Of a DNA stretch of 15,262 bases, positions 1 to 7,933 are shown one piece after another. The translations under genes were made by a program, and so were the position numbers. Below the pieces are notes generated by a model. It saw only the letters and a program-made list of their open reading frames with translations, was not told the DNA's origin and searched no databases. Origin of the DNA: Candidatus Zixiibacteriota bacterium (GTDB lineage Bacteria > Zixibacteria > MSB-5A5 > GN15 > JACZUZ01); assembly GCA_022572905.1 (NCBI GenBank), contig JACZUZ010000004.1:1-15262 (forward strand), in the 5' to 3' direction. Position 1 is the first letter of the stretch; every line of letters starts with the position of its first letter.

Positions 1-18
1 TGGCCGGTTTTTTTTGTG
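1..18 (+). terminator. Possible 3' arm of a plus-strand terminator, cut by the window edge
   Basis: The window opens with TGGCCGG followed directly by eight T residues. This is the shape of the descending arm and T-tract of a rho-independent terminator for a plus-strand gene left of the window, which would converge on the minus-strand gene ending at 85. The ascending arm is not visible, so this is inference only. Confidence 0.25.
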
Positions 19-84
19 TCGAATTGATATAAAAATTTGCCTTTAAACATTAGAATTGAAGGAGCGAAAAAATCCTGACGCCAT

Positions 85-1191
85 CTACCAGCCCACCATA
101 TGAATCTGATCGGCCCCGAAAATCATGGCGGAAATTCCCTTATTGCTAAACGACACTCGCGGATAGCCCTGTCGGGAGCGAGCGCCAATGACATAGTAAA
201 ACGGAAGCTCCTCACCATCAGGGGTGAGAATTCGCAAAGCGCAATTATTGGCTCTTTTCTCGGATTTCACTGCTGTGGAATAGCTCACTAGAATTGCCAG
301 AGCTATCATGTCCTCCTGTGAGTCATAATCAAAATCCGTATAAAACCTCCCGCTCGATATGACTGGGTACTCGAGCAGAAATTTTCCGTCAATCGCGCCA
401 ATAATGATAAAATTGGTGGCGACCATAATCATTATTCTCTCATGAGCCCGGTCATAATAAATTTTGCGAACAGACGGGTAAGTGACATTATGTCTGGCCA
501 CTAATGAGTCACCCTTATAGACTCTTAACGCGCCGGAGCCAAAAGTCGCCAGACCCTCGCCGTCCGGGGACACCGAGTAAACATTACAGGCCGGATAGAT
601 AGCCACTTGGGCTCCATCGCGCTCGATAACCCGCAAACCGTTAGCTCCTGAATCGAGCAATATCCTACCGAGCGCTGACATGAATACAACTGAATCACAC
701 CCGGTCACAGTAGTTTGTCCTATTTTCACACCTGCGCTATCATAAATTTGAACACTCTTTCGGCCAAACTTGGCGGCTGGCGACACGACCACAAAGTCGC
801 CTGAGTCTGAGGGGAAAAGAGTCGAGCCGCTTAAGACTTGTCCCGAAAATTTCTGATTGAACATAATGTCATATACTTCAAACTTCGCGCTATCGGCGGC
901 TGATTCCTCGAGAATCGCAAAAGCGTAGCCGTTGGGAGAAACCGCGAAATTAGGGAAATCCGCCACATCGACTGTTTTTCTAAGATTACCAATGCGATCA
1001 AATTGCTTAATCAATCCTGAATCAATCACATATGTCGCTCCGCGCGGACTACCGGCGTAGGTCGCGTTTTTCGAAAATGGCAATTGAAATCTCTTAACCG
1101 GGGCGGCTTCAACGATGATGGGCGCAAGAAATATCACTAGGGCGAGGACGAAAAGCATGATGGAGAATTTATGATAGAGCGCGAGATTCAT
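85..1191 (-). CDS. Secreted beta-propeller-like (WD40/YVTN-type) protein, function unknown
   Basis: The product is 368 aa from the ATG at 1191. A TTG three codons upstream (1200) is an alternative start, and neither has a clear Shine-Dalgarno sequence. Residues 1 to about 32 form a signal peptide: a short basic start, a long hydrophobic core (MLFVLALVIFLAPIIV) and a small-residue cleavage region EAAPV. The rest is a series of short beta-strand stretches with recurring patterns such as 'FAVSPNGYAFAIL' and 'YSVSPDGEGLATFG', typical of propeller blades (S-P-D/N-G turns). No catalytic residues are apparent. The protein is probably periplasmic or surface-exposed and may be a binding scaffold. It is the last gene of the left block and lies 148 nt after the RNase H-like gene. 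The family is not recognised beyond the fold-type guess. Confidence 0.78.
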   Translation of the reverse strand: MNLALYHKFSIMLFVLALVIFLAPIIVEAAPVKRFQLPFSKNATYAGSPRGATYVIDSGLIKQFDRIGNLRKTVDVADFPNFAVSPNGYAFAILEESAADSAKFEVYDIMFNQKFSGQVLSGSTLFPSDSGDFVVVSPAAKFGRKSVQIYDSAGVKIGQTTVTGCDSVVFMSALGRILLDSGANGLRVIERDGAQVAIYPACNVYSVSPDGEGLATFGSGALRVYKGDSLVARHNVTYPSVRKIYYDRAHERIMIMVATNFIIIGAIDGKFLLEYPVISSGRFYTDFDYDSQEDMIALAILVSYSTAVKSEKRANNCALRILTPDGEELPFYYVIGARSRQGYPRVSFSNKGISAMIFGADQIHMVGW

Positions 1192-1199
1192 ACCAGACA

Positions 1200-1205
1200 A
1201 TTATA
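1200..1205 (-). promoter_or_regulatory. Possible -10 box for the propeller gene
   Basis: On the minus strand a perfect TATAAT lies 8 nt upstream of the ATG at 1191. The best -35 (TTTACT) is 19 nt away and poor. If the box is used, the mRNA would be nearly leaderless, which would fit the missing ribosome binding site. This could be chance in an AT-rich gap. Confidence 0.3.
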
Positions 1206-1339
1206 CAAGATAATCCATGGAGAGAGTAAATAGTAAAAGACCAAAGAATAGATATTTGCGAGCGACAGAATTGGCTCAGGTACTTTTTGGAAAAGATTTA
1301 ACAAAGCCGATTCAAAATCCCAGGGATGGAGATTCGGGG

Positions 1340-1837
1340 CTAGTGTTTTTTGTGGTTTCTGGAACCTGAGAGAGGCCAGGTGACATCTACCGGGAGGCAA
1401 GGGAGGTTTTCGGTTGGGTGGCGGGCCGGATTTTCGCTCTGGTCAACCAGACCATAAACAATGTTGTACTTTGTATGATATTCCCGGATGGCGTTTTTAA
1501 GTTTATCCTCTACCCTTAGAGGAGCGCTCTGGCCGATTGACGAAAAGTAAAACGCCGGATCGTCAGAGACCAGCTTCACCTGATCAATTCCTTTTGAACT
1601 CAGCTTCTTCTCGATAAACCGGAGCGCGGTAACAGCGGTCATTGAGACGAGCTCGCTATACGGAGAGTCGATCCACCCGCGAAAAGCTATGCCATAATCG
1701 GGGATCATAAACGAGATTAGGGAACCCGGTATTGGGCTCTTCCCATTTGCGGCGCCTTCCAAATCCGCGTCCCGCGATTGAATGCCGGATTCCGACGCCA
1801 GATATACTGTCATTGATCTTTTCTTAACGTCAGACAT
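1340..1837 (-). CDS. Divergent RNase H-fold protein, probably with an altered active site
   Basis: The product is 165 aa from the ATG at 1837. The ATG at 1813, preceded by AAGAAAAG, is equally possible, and a TTG at 1936 would extend the N-terminus with unconvincing sequence. The pattern follows type-I RNase H. There is a first strand (MTVYLASESG), then two strands around residues 38-57. A helix 'YSELVSMTAVTALRFI' carries Glu62 where RNase HI has its 'xELxA...AL' helix. A strand 'QVKLVSDDPAF' has Asp92/93 where RNase HI has its 'SDS' aspartate. A C-terminal segment (residues 126-144, with SENPARHPTEN) lines up with the 'VKGHxGxxxNExAD' region. The first catalytic Asp (DGS) appears as Ser-Glu-Ser and the last Asp is not evident, so nuclease activity is doubtful. 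The assignment is by eye and there is no homology search behind it. It lies about 200 nt after the thioesterase gene. Confidence 0.62.
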   Translation of the reverse strand: MSDVKKRSMTVYLASESGIQSRDADLEGAANGKSPIPGSLISFMIPDYGIAFRGWIDSPYSELVSMTAVTALRFIEKKLSSKGIDQVKLVSDDPAFYFSSIGQSAPLRVEDKLKNAIREYHTKYNIVYGLVDQSENPARHPTENLPCLPVDVTWPLSGSRNHKKH

Positions 1838-1988
1838 CGCAGGTAATGAGAAGCAAATGCCCGACCCAAAGATCGAATATTTTGACTCAAAACAGCGAAA
1901 CGATTGAGTGGCATACGCCTGATGGCAAACGCCCAACCTGGGAAATCAGATCACTTACTGAGAGGAGTATGACAAACAAGTTCCTGGG

Positions 1989-2004
1989 GTGAAACAAATT
2001 TCAC
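1989..2004. repeat. Short inverted repeat after the thioesterase gene
   Basis: GTGAAA and TTTCAC flank a 4-nt loop, with further partial pairing outside (GGG/CC). It lies 30 nt beyond the thioesterase stop. No T-tract follows on either strand, so a classical terminator is not supported. It may be an operator, an RNA-stabilising hairpin or chance. Confidence 0.4.
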
Positions 2005-2034
2005 ACCTTCGTCAAATAAAACCGTCAGTCGTGG

Positions 2035-2481
2035 CTATTGGAGAGACTCCCCAAGGCTCTTACGACGTGCGGAATCGCGAATCAGGACATATTTTCCAGT
2101 GGCGGTCGCGATTGTCCTACCGGATGAATTTTCTGCAAAACCGCTCGCGCTGATCACGCGCCGATTTTCTTTATCAATTTTCCCTATGAAAACAAGATTC
2201 TCGCCAATACTGGCTGGAGCGCGGTACTTAAGATTTAGCTCGGCGGTCAACGCTATCTGTCCCTTCGCCAAGATAGCCTTGATCATCACCTCATCAATAA
2301 TAGACGCGATTATTCCGCCGTGAAGTGTATTTTCATAACCGACATTGTCGGGTTCAACGAGAAACGAAGTCTGGCAAACAGCGCCATCCCAAAAGAAGCG
2401 CAGCTTCAACCCTCTGGGGTTTTCGTCTCCGCAGACAAAGCATTTCGGATAAACAACAACTTCTTGTTTCTTTGTGGTCAT
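2035..2481 (-). CDS. PaaI/4HBT-family hotdog-fold thioesterase
   Basis: The product is 148 aa, a normal length for a single hotdog domain. Near the N-terminus is CFVCGDENPRGLKLRF (residues 14-29), the CxxCG-x-N-x-x-GL opening common to this group. It is followed by the HGG motif (54-56) at the start of the central helix and Asp63/Glu64 in 'SIIDEVM', where PaaI-type enzymes carry the catalytic acid. The family hydrolyses acyl-CoA thioesters in the cytoplasm; the substrate cannot be told from sequence. The ATG at 2481 has no Shine-Dalgarno on the coding strand. The gene follows the terminator of the upstream lipoprotein gene, so it probably has its own promoter. A non-catalytic acyl-binding role cannot be excluded. 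Confidence 0.86.
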   Translation of the reverse strand: MTTKKQEVVVYPKCFVCGDENPRGLKLRFFWDGAVCQTSFLVEPDNVGYENTLHGGIIASIIDEVMIKAILAKGQIALTAELNLKYRAPASIGENLVFIGKIDKENRRVISASGFAENSSGRTIATATGKYVLIRDSARRKSLGESLQ

Positions 2482-2541
2482 TGTGGAGGAATATTACCGT
2501 TGGCGCGGACTCAGTCAACCCCTGCGACGAGAGTCGAAAGC

Positions 2542-2574
2542 AAAAAAAAGAGCGCCCCGTTATTGAGACGCTCT
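2542..2574 (-). terminator. Rho-independent terminator after the lipoprotein gene
   Basis: On the minus strand, AGAGCG pairs with CGCTCT across a 14-nt loop region and is followed by a run of about eight T. It begins 24 nt beyond the lipoprotein stop codon and separates that gene from the thioesterase gene. Confidence 0.78.
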
Positions 2575-2598
2575 CTTTATAAATCTGACTATAATCAG

Positions 2599-3453
2599 TT
2601 AGTTGCTTGATCCACAGATGTTGTGAGAATAGCTCCAGGTGTCAGTTCCATTAGATAGGCTGATAGTAGCGACTCCCTCAGAAAGAGTAATCGTGCCAGT
2701 CCAGTTGACATTCACGGTATTTACCGAACCGGGATTATTAATAATCTTTGTCTGGATCACTCCAAAAGTTATCACACCACCAGTCGGACAGCTTGGCCCC
2801 CACTGAGCGCCTGACTTACTGACCAAAACATTGGAGACGGCCGCATTAAATTCGAAAACATTGTTGGTGGTAGTCGTATCTACAACGGTGTTGACTTCAA
2901 CATCATAACCATAAAATCCATTGATTGATGCAACATTCCCCAGAAGTCCGCTGAACACAAAACCAACGTCACCGTTGATATTTTTGTAATCAGTGGCTTG
3001 ATCCCACTGAGTAACCGCCCAGTGATGACGAAAATCAACGAGGTCAGCTCCGCTTGGCAGCTGTTGCACAACTAAGCTGCTCATGAATTGAATCGAATCG
3101 TTAATAGCGCGGGCAAAGTTCACGTCGTCGTTGATGACGATAATGTGATGCCATCCGTCGGCGGTGTACTCGTATGTGACTCCGTTGTTCTCCCCCGGAT
3201 TAACCGGACCATACTGAATTTCGGCGTCATTACTGTTGGTAGGAACTTCGTTGTACGAATCGAAGCCGAAGGTCATCGCAACATTGATGCTGTCCAGCAG
3301 ATTGTTTAGCTCCGGCTGGAGTTCCAGAAAACCCGAATCGGTTGCCGACCCGAGGGTTCCGGTAGGTGAATCGCTTGAACTGCAGGCGGAAATCATGGCC
3401 ACGCAGACAAAGGCGCTTGCGAATAATCCCCGCGATACGAATGAAGTTTGCAT
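2599..3453 (-). CDS. Predicted lipoprotein of unknown function
   Basis: The product is 284 aa. Residues 1-24 form a lipoprotein signal peptide: Arg8, a hydrophobic stretch (LFASAFVCVAM) and the lipobox ISA-Cys24, followed by a Ser/Asp/Gly-rich linker (SSSDSPTGT). The mature part is acidic, rich in Asn, Thr and Val, and looks largely beta-stranded. I recognise no motif. The start at 3453 is firm because AAGGAG lies 6 nt upstream (3460-3465). The gene lies 49 nt after argF, so some transcription may read through from argF, although no functional link is evident. A dedicated terminator follows. The protein is likely anchored in the inner or outer membrane facing the periplasm. The residues after Cys24 are SSS, not an Asp at +2, which would favour outer-membrane sorting by the E. 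coli rule. Confidence 0.86.
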   Translation of the reverse strand: MQTSFVSRGLFASAFVCVAMISACSSSDSPTGTLGSATDSGFLELQPELNNLLDSINVAMTFGFDSYNEVPTNSNDAEIQYGPVNPGENNGVTYEYTADGWHHIIVINDDVNFARAINDSIQFMSSLVVQQLPSGADLVDFRHHWAVTQWDQATDYKNINGDVGFVFSGLLGNVASINGFYGYDVEVNTVVDTTTTNNVFEFNAAVSNVLVSKSGAQWGPSCPTGGVITFGVIQTKIINNPGSVNTVNVNWTGTITLSEGVATISLSNGTDTWSYSHNICGSSN

Positions 3454-3502
3454 TGATGGCTCCTTTCTTTCGAGTATGCGGGAATTCTCCGCCGATAGCC
3501 CG

Positions 3503-4411
3503 CTACGAGCTGGTCAACAGAAAAACCATTATTGCTTTCTGGCCGTGCAACCTATTCTCGGCTTGGTCGAAAACAATGGAATGCGGCCCGTCCATCACTT
3601 CATCAGTGATCTCCCTGCCGCGCTCCGCTGGAAGGCAGTGCATTACCAGACAATCAGGGTTGGCCCCCGCGAGGAGACTCGAATTAACTTGATACTTCTC
3701 TAATATCTCACTTTTTATCTCAGATTCATTTTTCTGGCCCATCGAGGCCCAGACATCGGTATACACTACATCGGCGCCCAAAATAGCTTCTTTAGGATCG
3801 TCAGTTACCAGTATCTCTGAGTCACCGTTGGCTTTTGCTTTGTTCAAAATTTGATCGCTTGGCTGGGTCGTGGAGGCTGTTCCAATTCGCAACTCCAGAG
3901 GTATTCTGGCCGCCAGATTAAGCCAACTGTTGGCCATATTGTTACCATCCCCAAGATATGCCACTTTCGGCCGCTCAAGCTTTGGACGATGTTCGATTAT
4001 TGTGAAATAATCACAAAGTACCTGACAGGGATGAACAAGATCGGTAAGACCGTTTATGACTGGAACAGACGCGTATTTTGCAAGCTGGACTACATGATCG
4101 TGCTCGAAAGTTCTGATCATTATCAAATCCACATATCGCGAAAGAACCTCCGCGACATCGGCGATCGATTCTCTCTTGCCAAGTCCAACTTCATCATCTG
4201 TGATATAAAGTCCACTCCCACCTAGCTGACCCACGCCGACTTCGAATGAAACTCTGGTTCGTAAAGATGGTTTGGCGAATATCAGAGCAGCCGCTTTTCC
4301 ATCCAGCGGCCTTGGAGCGCTCTGGCCGGTTTTCATCTCTCCGGCCATTCTCATTATCTCTTTTATTTCATCGGCGCTGAAGTCGGTTATCTCAGTCAAT
4401 GATCTCGCCAT
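3503..4411 (-). CDS. argF: Ornithine carbamoyltransferase
   Basis: This enzyme joins carbamoyl phosphate to ornithine to make citrulline in arginine synthesis, in the cytoplasm, usually as a trimer. The product is 302 aa, the usual length. The carbamoyl-phosphate loop is KPSLRTRVSFE (residues 47-57; the S-x-R-T-R signature). HPCQ is at 127-130. The ornithine-side motif DVWASMG spans 219-225, and HCLPA (258-262) carries the family's conserved Cys. DVWASMG and HCLPA argue for ornithine rather than aspartate as acceptor. The ATG at 4411 is preceded by GAGGTG at a good distance. It lies downstream of the hslU terminator, so it should have its own promoter. I could not define a convincing one; TTTACA with a 16-nt spacer to GATTAT is the best but sits too close to the start. 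No other arginine gene is in the window. Confidence 0.95.
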   Translation of the reverse strand: MARSLTEITDFSADEIKEIMRMAGEMKTGQSAPRPLDGKAAALIFAKPSLRTRVSFEVGVGQLGGSGLYITDDEVGLGKRESIADVAEVLSRYVDLIMIRTFEHDHVVQLAKYASVPVINGLTDLVHPCQVLCDYFTIIEHRPKLERPKVAYLGDGNNMANSWLNLAARIPLELRIGTASTTQPSDQILNKAKANGDSEILVTDDPKEAILGADVVYTDVWASMGQKNESEIKSEILEKYQVNSSLLAGANPDCLVMHCLPAERGREITDEVMDGPHSIVFDQAENRLHGQKAIMVFLLTSS

Positions 4412-4489
4412 AATTCACCTCATAATCATTTCTAACTTTTATTTGTAAATTCAACTCTGCGGACATCTGGCGCCTAATCAGTTATAGGC

Positions 4490-4516
4490 AAAAAAACGCC
4501 GCCATCATTTGGCGGC
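4490..4516 (-). terminator. Rho-independent terminator of the hslU transcript
   Basis: On the minus strand a perfect 6-bp stem GCCGCC/GGCGGC with a 7-nt loop is followed by G and six T. It lies about 38 nt beyond the hslU stop and isolates argF from the hslVU genes. Confidence 0.92.
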
Positions 4517-4554
4517 TATGTGAATACCCATTTTAGCTTTATCGAGAAGGGTAA

Positions 4555-6156
4555 TCACAATATGTATCGGCTCAGGTCCTCGTCTTCGAGAATCGAGTTC
4601 AATATCTTAGTTACCATTTTCTCGTTAACATTAACAGTCTTTTTGCCTCCGGGAGCCTCGAACATCACATCTTCCAATAGTGCGCTCATAATTGTGTGAA
4701 GCCTCCTTGCGCCGATGTTTTCAGAGCTTGTATTAACGGCCTCCGCAATTTCCGCCAGCTTCTTAACTGCGTCGTCACTGAAAGTGATTTTGACATTTTC
4801 CGAGGCCAAAAGCGCCGTGTATTGCTTTATGAGCGCGTTTTTTGGCTCTGTCAAAATACGCTCAAAGTCTTTGGCGTTTAGAGAATCCAGTTCTACTCGA
4901 ATCGGGAAACGACCCTGCAATTCGGGGATCAAGTCCGATGGTTTGGAGCCGTGAAACGCACCGGCCGCGACGAACAAAATATGATCAGTGTTGACCATGC
5001 CGTACTTCGTGCTGACAGTGCAACCCTCTACTATGGGAAGAATATCTCTCTGCACTCCTTCACGGGAAACATCGGGACCGGACTTCGCTTTTTCACCGGC
5101 GATTTTATCTATTTCATCCAAAAATATTATTCCGCTCTCCTGCGCGCGGTTAAGCGCTTCAGAAATCACATCATCCATATTAACCAGCTTGGTGATTTCC
5201 TGTTGGTGAATAATCTTGCGCGCTTCGGCCACGGTTGTCTTTCTGCGGCGCGTTTTCTGTGGCGCCAAACCCGAGAACATTTCCTGAAAATTCACACCTA
5301 ACTCTTCCATCCCCTGCGGAGTGAAAATTTCCACTATCGGAAACGCGTTCTGGGTTATGGTTATTTCAACCATACGATGATCGAGCTTGCCGTTTTTCAG
5401 CATTTCGCGGAATTTGTCGCGCGTTTTGTCATCTTCAGGATTTTTAGAATCACCATTCGTTGTCGTCGAATCAATCGCGCTGGCTTCGGAGGAGTCAACC
5501 CTTCTTACTCCCGGAACGATCTGCGAAAGCGCCTCTTGAATTACATTCGGCGTTGGTCTACTGGGTTTTGCTTTCGGTAAAAGTAAATCAAGTATGCGTT
5601 CGTCTGTGTTCTCGTCGGCTTTACGACTGACCTCTTCGGATCTTTCTTTCTTGACTATATTTACAGAAAGATCCACCAGATCACGAATCATAGATTCCAC
5701 ATCGCGACCTACGTAACCAACTTCGGTAAACTTCGACGCCTCAACTTTGACAAACGGCGCGCCAACCAAATCGGCCAATCTTCGGGCAATCTCGGTTTTG
5801 CCGACCCCGGTGGGTCCTATCATGATGATATTATTTGGCAGAATATCATCGCGAATATCCTCCGGCGCCCGCCGTCGGCGCCAGCGATTCCTGAGCGCGA
5901 TGGCCACAGAGCGCTTTGCGGCATCCTGACCAACAATGTACTTATCAAGAGCGGTCACTATCTCACGGGGAGTGAGATACGTGTCATCAGTTACATGCGT
6001 TCGAGCTGACACCTTGTTTGGGGAGTCTTTCTTCTTAGTAGATTTCTTTGTCACCTTTTTTGTCACGCCTTTTGCCACGTTATCGGTCACGTTGTTGGAC
6101 TTTTCCTTTGAAGCCGTTGGCGTAAAGTCGGCTATGTGATCTGTTATCTCAGTCAT
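4555..6156 (-). CDS. hslU: HslU (ClpY), AAA+ unfoldase of the HslVU protease
   Basis: HslU forms an ATP-driven hexamer that unfolds proteins and feeds them to HslV. The product is 533 aa, against 443 in E. coli. Core landmarks in order: [17 protein letters not shown] (61-77), Walker A GPTGVGKT (114-121), pore loop GYVGRD (147-152), the I-domain (about 185-335), Walker B IIFLDEID (343-350), [12 protein letters not shown] (360-371), the sensor region ENIGARRLH, and the C-terminal tail EDLSRYIL that inserts into HslV. Two things are unusual. About 58 residues precede the normal start; they are Lys/Thr-rich with VTKK-type repeats (31-43). The I-domain carries roughly 30 extra acidic, Ser/Thr/Asp-rich residues (about 215-245). 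The ATG at 6156 has no clear ribosome binding site, and no in-frame ATG lies between it and the conserved core. It lies 46 nt after hslV, almost certainly in one transcript with it. Confidence 0.97.
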   Translation of the reverse strand: MTEITDHIADFTPTASKEKSNNVTDNVAKGVTKKVTKKSTKKKDSPNKVSARTHVTDDTYLTPREIVTALDKYIVGQDAAKRSVAIALRNRWRRRRAPEDIRDDILPNNIIMIGPTGVGKTEIARRLADLVGAPFVKVEASKFTEVGYVGRDVESMIRDLVDLSVNIVKKERSEEVSRKADENTDERILDLLLPKAKPSRPTPNVIQEALSQIVPGVRRVDSSEASAIDSTTTNGDSKNPEDDKTRDKFREMLKNGKLDHRMVEITITQNAFPIVEIFTPQGMEELGVNFQEMFSGLAPQKTRRRKTTVAEARKIIHQQEITKLVNMDDVISEALNRAQESGIIFLDEIDKIAGEKAKSGPDVSREGVQRDILPIVEGCTVSTKYGMVNTDHILFVAAGAFHGSKPSDLIPELQGRFPIRVELDSLNAKDFERILTEPKNALIKQYTALLASENVKITFSDDAVKKLAEIAEAVNTSSENIGARRLHTIMSALLEDVMFEAPGGKKTVNVNEKMVTKILNSILEDEDLSRYIL

Positions 6157-6202
6157 CTATTTTCGTAAAATCGGACTTGGCCATGAGAGAATCATCTCTC
6201 AA

Positions 6203-6784
6203 CTATTTTAAAACTTCAACCTGGATATTGGAATTTGTGTAAACACAAATCCCAGAGGCGATTTCGAGTGAACGAACAGCGATTCTTTCTGCGCTTAATT
6301 TCGGCGCTTCTGTAATAAGAGCTCGTGCGGCCGAAAGAGCATAACCGCCCCCCGAACCGATTGCGAGTATACCGTCATCCGGCTCGAAAACATCACCCGA
6401 TCCGCTCAAGAGGTATGTGCTCTTGCTATCCGCGACCGCAAGTAGCGCCTGAAGCTTCTGCAGGTACTTGTCGGTACGCCAGTCTTTGGCAAGCTCAACC
6501 GATGCGCGCGACAGATTGCCAGAGTATTCTTCTATTTTTTTCTCAAAGCGCTCAAACAGCGCCAGAGCGTCGGCGGCCGCGCCAGCGAACCCGGTTATGA
6601 TTTTACCATCATACATTCTGCGTAGTTTGTTGGCGGTGGACTTCATTACCATATCATTAAAGCTAATCTGCCCGTCGCCTGCCATCGCAACCTGATTCTT
6701 ATGGCGAACACAGATAATCGTCGTCGATCTGACCTGGGTCGAAATCTCCGGTCTTTCGGTTAAGAGCTGGGAATTGTATGTCAT
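6203..6784 (-). CDS. hslV: HslV (ClpQ), proteolytic subunit of HslVU
   Basis: HslV is a threonine protease of the proteasome superfamily that forms two stacked hexameric rings capped by HslU. The product is 193 aa. The conserved mature start TTIICVRH begins at Thr21, so about 20 residues (MTYNSQ to VRS) are expected to be removed as a propeptide to free the catalytic N-terminal Thr. Other landmarks are AGDGQ, the GFAG segment with Ala/Asp after it, [15 protein letters not shown], and [15 protein letters not shown]. The ATG at 6784 lacks a strong ribosome binding site; the nearest purine run is GGCGAGA. It directly precedes hslU, as in most bacteria that have the pair. E. coli HslV has only an initiator Met before the Thr, so the leader is longer than in that reference. 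Confidence 0.97.
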   Translation of the reverse strand: MTYNSQLLTERPEISTQVRSTTIICVRHKNQVAMAGDGQISFNDMVMKSTANKLRRMYDGKIITGFAGAAADALALFERFEKKIEEYSGNLSRASVELAKDWRTDKYLQKLQALLAVADSKSTYLLSGSGDVFEPDDGILAIGSGGGYALSAARALITEAPKLSAERIAVRSLEIASGICVYTNSNIQVEVLK

Positions 6785-6803
6785 GTCTCGATTATCTCGC
6801 CTA

Positions 6804-6998
6804 TTAGGAAAACTTTCTTCTGACAGTTACTGTCTGACCGTAACCCACATTCACCGATTTTTCAAAGAGCTTTACGCAGGCGCATGGGGGACGCTGGTCA
6901 GCGCCATCTCTAGCGCCGCATCCAGCGCAATAGAATATACGCGAATCTTCCAAAGCGCAAATCTTATGGCAGAAATTGTATGGGTTGCGAACCACCAC
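6804..6998 (-). CDS. Candidate small Cys-rich protein between xerC and hslV
   Basis: This is an open frame of 64 codons with a GTG start 3 nt after the xerC stop and an end 19 nt before hslV. It therefore fills nearly the whole gap on the same strand. The product has six cysteines (10, 14, 24, 27, 39, 41) arranged CxxxC, CxxC and CxC, plus His11, a pattern that could bind zinc. GGGAG sits almost against the GTG, closer than an ideal ribosome binding site. I recognise no family. It may equally be untranslated leader of hslV, since the frame is short and Cys-rich peptides can arise by chance from TGC-rich DNA. Confidence 0.35.
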   Translation of the reverse strand: MVVRNPYNFCHKICALEDSRIFYCAGCGARDGADQRPPCACVKLFEKSVNVGYGQTVTVRRKFS

Positions 6999-7001
6999 TC
7001 C

Positions 7002-7919
7002 CTAGGCCCTCGGATGCGCTTTTGCGTAGGCTTCTTTTAGCCTCCGGGTGGAGACTTTGGTATACTTCTGAGTTGTAGTCAGCGACGAATGCCCCAGGAG
7101 TTCTTTAATCGCCATTAAATCTGCGCCGTTATCCAAAAGATGAGTCGCAAATGAATGACGGAGCATATGCGGGGTGACGCGTCGGCCCAAAATCCGCCGA
7201 CCGACCTTGAGGATAATTCGGTCAATTGAGCGAGTCGAAAGCGGTTTGCCAAATCTGTTTACGAACAGGAACCCGTCGTCCGAGCGAATGTCTCTGAGAA
7301 ATTTGCGTCTGGCCACAACATAATCCGCCAGTCTGCCCTTGAGGGCTTCCCCTACCGGGACGAACCTTGTCTTATCGCCCTTGCCGGTAACCTGTATCAT
7401 CTCACGTCCACGTTCCAGGTCTCGAAGTTTGAGCGAAGCCACTTCTTGCCGACGCATGCCGGTCAGATAAAGTGACAGCGCCAAAAGATGATCTCGAAAC
7501 TCCAGAAAACTTCCGCCAACTGGAAATCTCACCAAATCTTTCGCTTCTGATTCAGTCAGGCTATCGGGCAGGTTTTCAGTAAATTTTATTTGGGTGAGTT
7601 GAAACCGCAACCCAGAGGGCGCTCGTTGATCCTCCATGAAATTTTGAAACCGCCTGAGCGCCGAAAGAAAGCGCGCCAGACTGCGCGGACCAACACCAGC
7701 TTTACGCCTCTGAGCCAGATATGCGCGCAAGACCGCCGGATCACCCGGCGTCTTACCCGTTGCTCCATTACCTGGCTGATTGGAGAGGTGTTTAATCCAC
7801 GGAGAGAGATCGCGCACATACGCCTCACGGGTGCGTGGGGACAATCGAAGATCGCTATCGAGATCTCTTACGAATTTCCTGAAATAGTTCTCTACCACAT
7901 CGCCATTGAAACAGGACAA
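7002..7919 (-). CDS. xerC: Tyrosine recombinase XerC (chromosome dimer resolution)
   Basis: Xer recombinases cut and rejoin DNA at dif to resolve chromosome dimers. The product is about 305 aa. The N-terminal SAM-like domain (about 8-105) contains LSPRTREAYVRDL. The catalytic domain carries Arg156 (TGMRRQE), Lys180 (TGKGDK), His251 and Arg254 (HMLRHSFATH), His277 (LGHSSLTTTQKYT) and the nucleophile Tyr286, the full R-K-H-R-H-Y set. XerC is preferred over XerD because of the topA-xerC-hslVU neighbourhood, known from other bacteria (codV in Bacillus). The start is uncertain: an in-frame TGA lies just upstream of the TTG at 7919, and the only other near start is GTG at 7898. Neither has a ribosome binding site, and no in-frame ATG is present near the N-terminus. 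Confidence 0.93.
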   Translation of the reverse strand: MSCFNGDVVENYFRKFVRDLDSDLRLSPRTREAYVRDLSPWIKHLSNQPGNGATGKTPGDPAVLRAYLAQRRKAGVGPRSLARFLSALRRFQNFMEDQRAPSGLRFQLTQIKFTENLPDSLTESEAKDLVRFPVGGSFLEFRDHLLALSLYLTGMRRQEVASLKLRDLERGREMIQVTGKGDKTRFVPVGEALKGRLADYVVARRKFLRDIRSDDGFLFVNRFGKPLSTRSIDRIILKVGRRILGRRVTPHMLRHSFATHLLDNGADLMAIKELLGHSSLTTTQKYTKVSTRRLKEAYAKAHPRA

Positions 7920-7933
7920 TTGAAATCAACCAA

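Noticed and set aside
1188..1400. Minus-strand frame of 70 codons between the RNase H-like and propeller genes
   Set aside because: It overlaps both neighbours in another frame, shows no motif and has no ribosome binding site. The hydrophobic end comes from AT-rich spacer.
1967..1990. Plus-strand GAGGAG followed closely by ATG
   Set aside because: The frame ends after seven codons and nothing else supports a plus-strand gene; most likely chance.
6822..6834. GACAGT/ACTGTC inverted repeat near the hslV start
   Set aside because: It is short, has only 6-bp arms and no known operator match. It lies inside the candidate small coding frame, so it was not called as a regulatory site.
6774..7040. 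Plus-strand frame of 88 codons opposite the xerC-hslV gap
   Set aside because: It runs antisense across the ends of two conserved genes and has no recognisable protein features. The minus-strand frame is the better candidate there.
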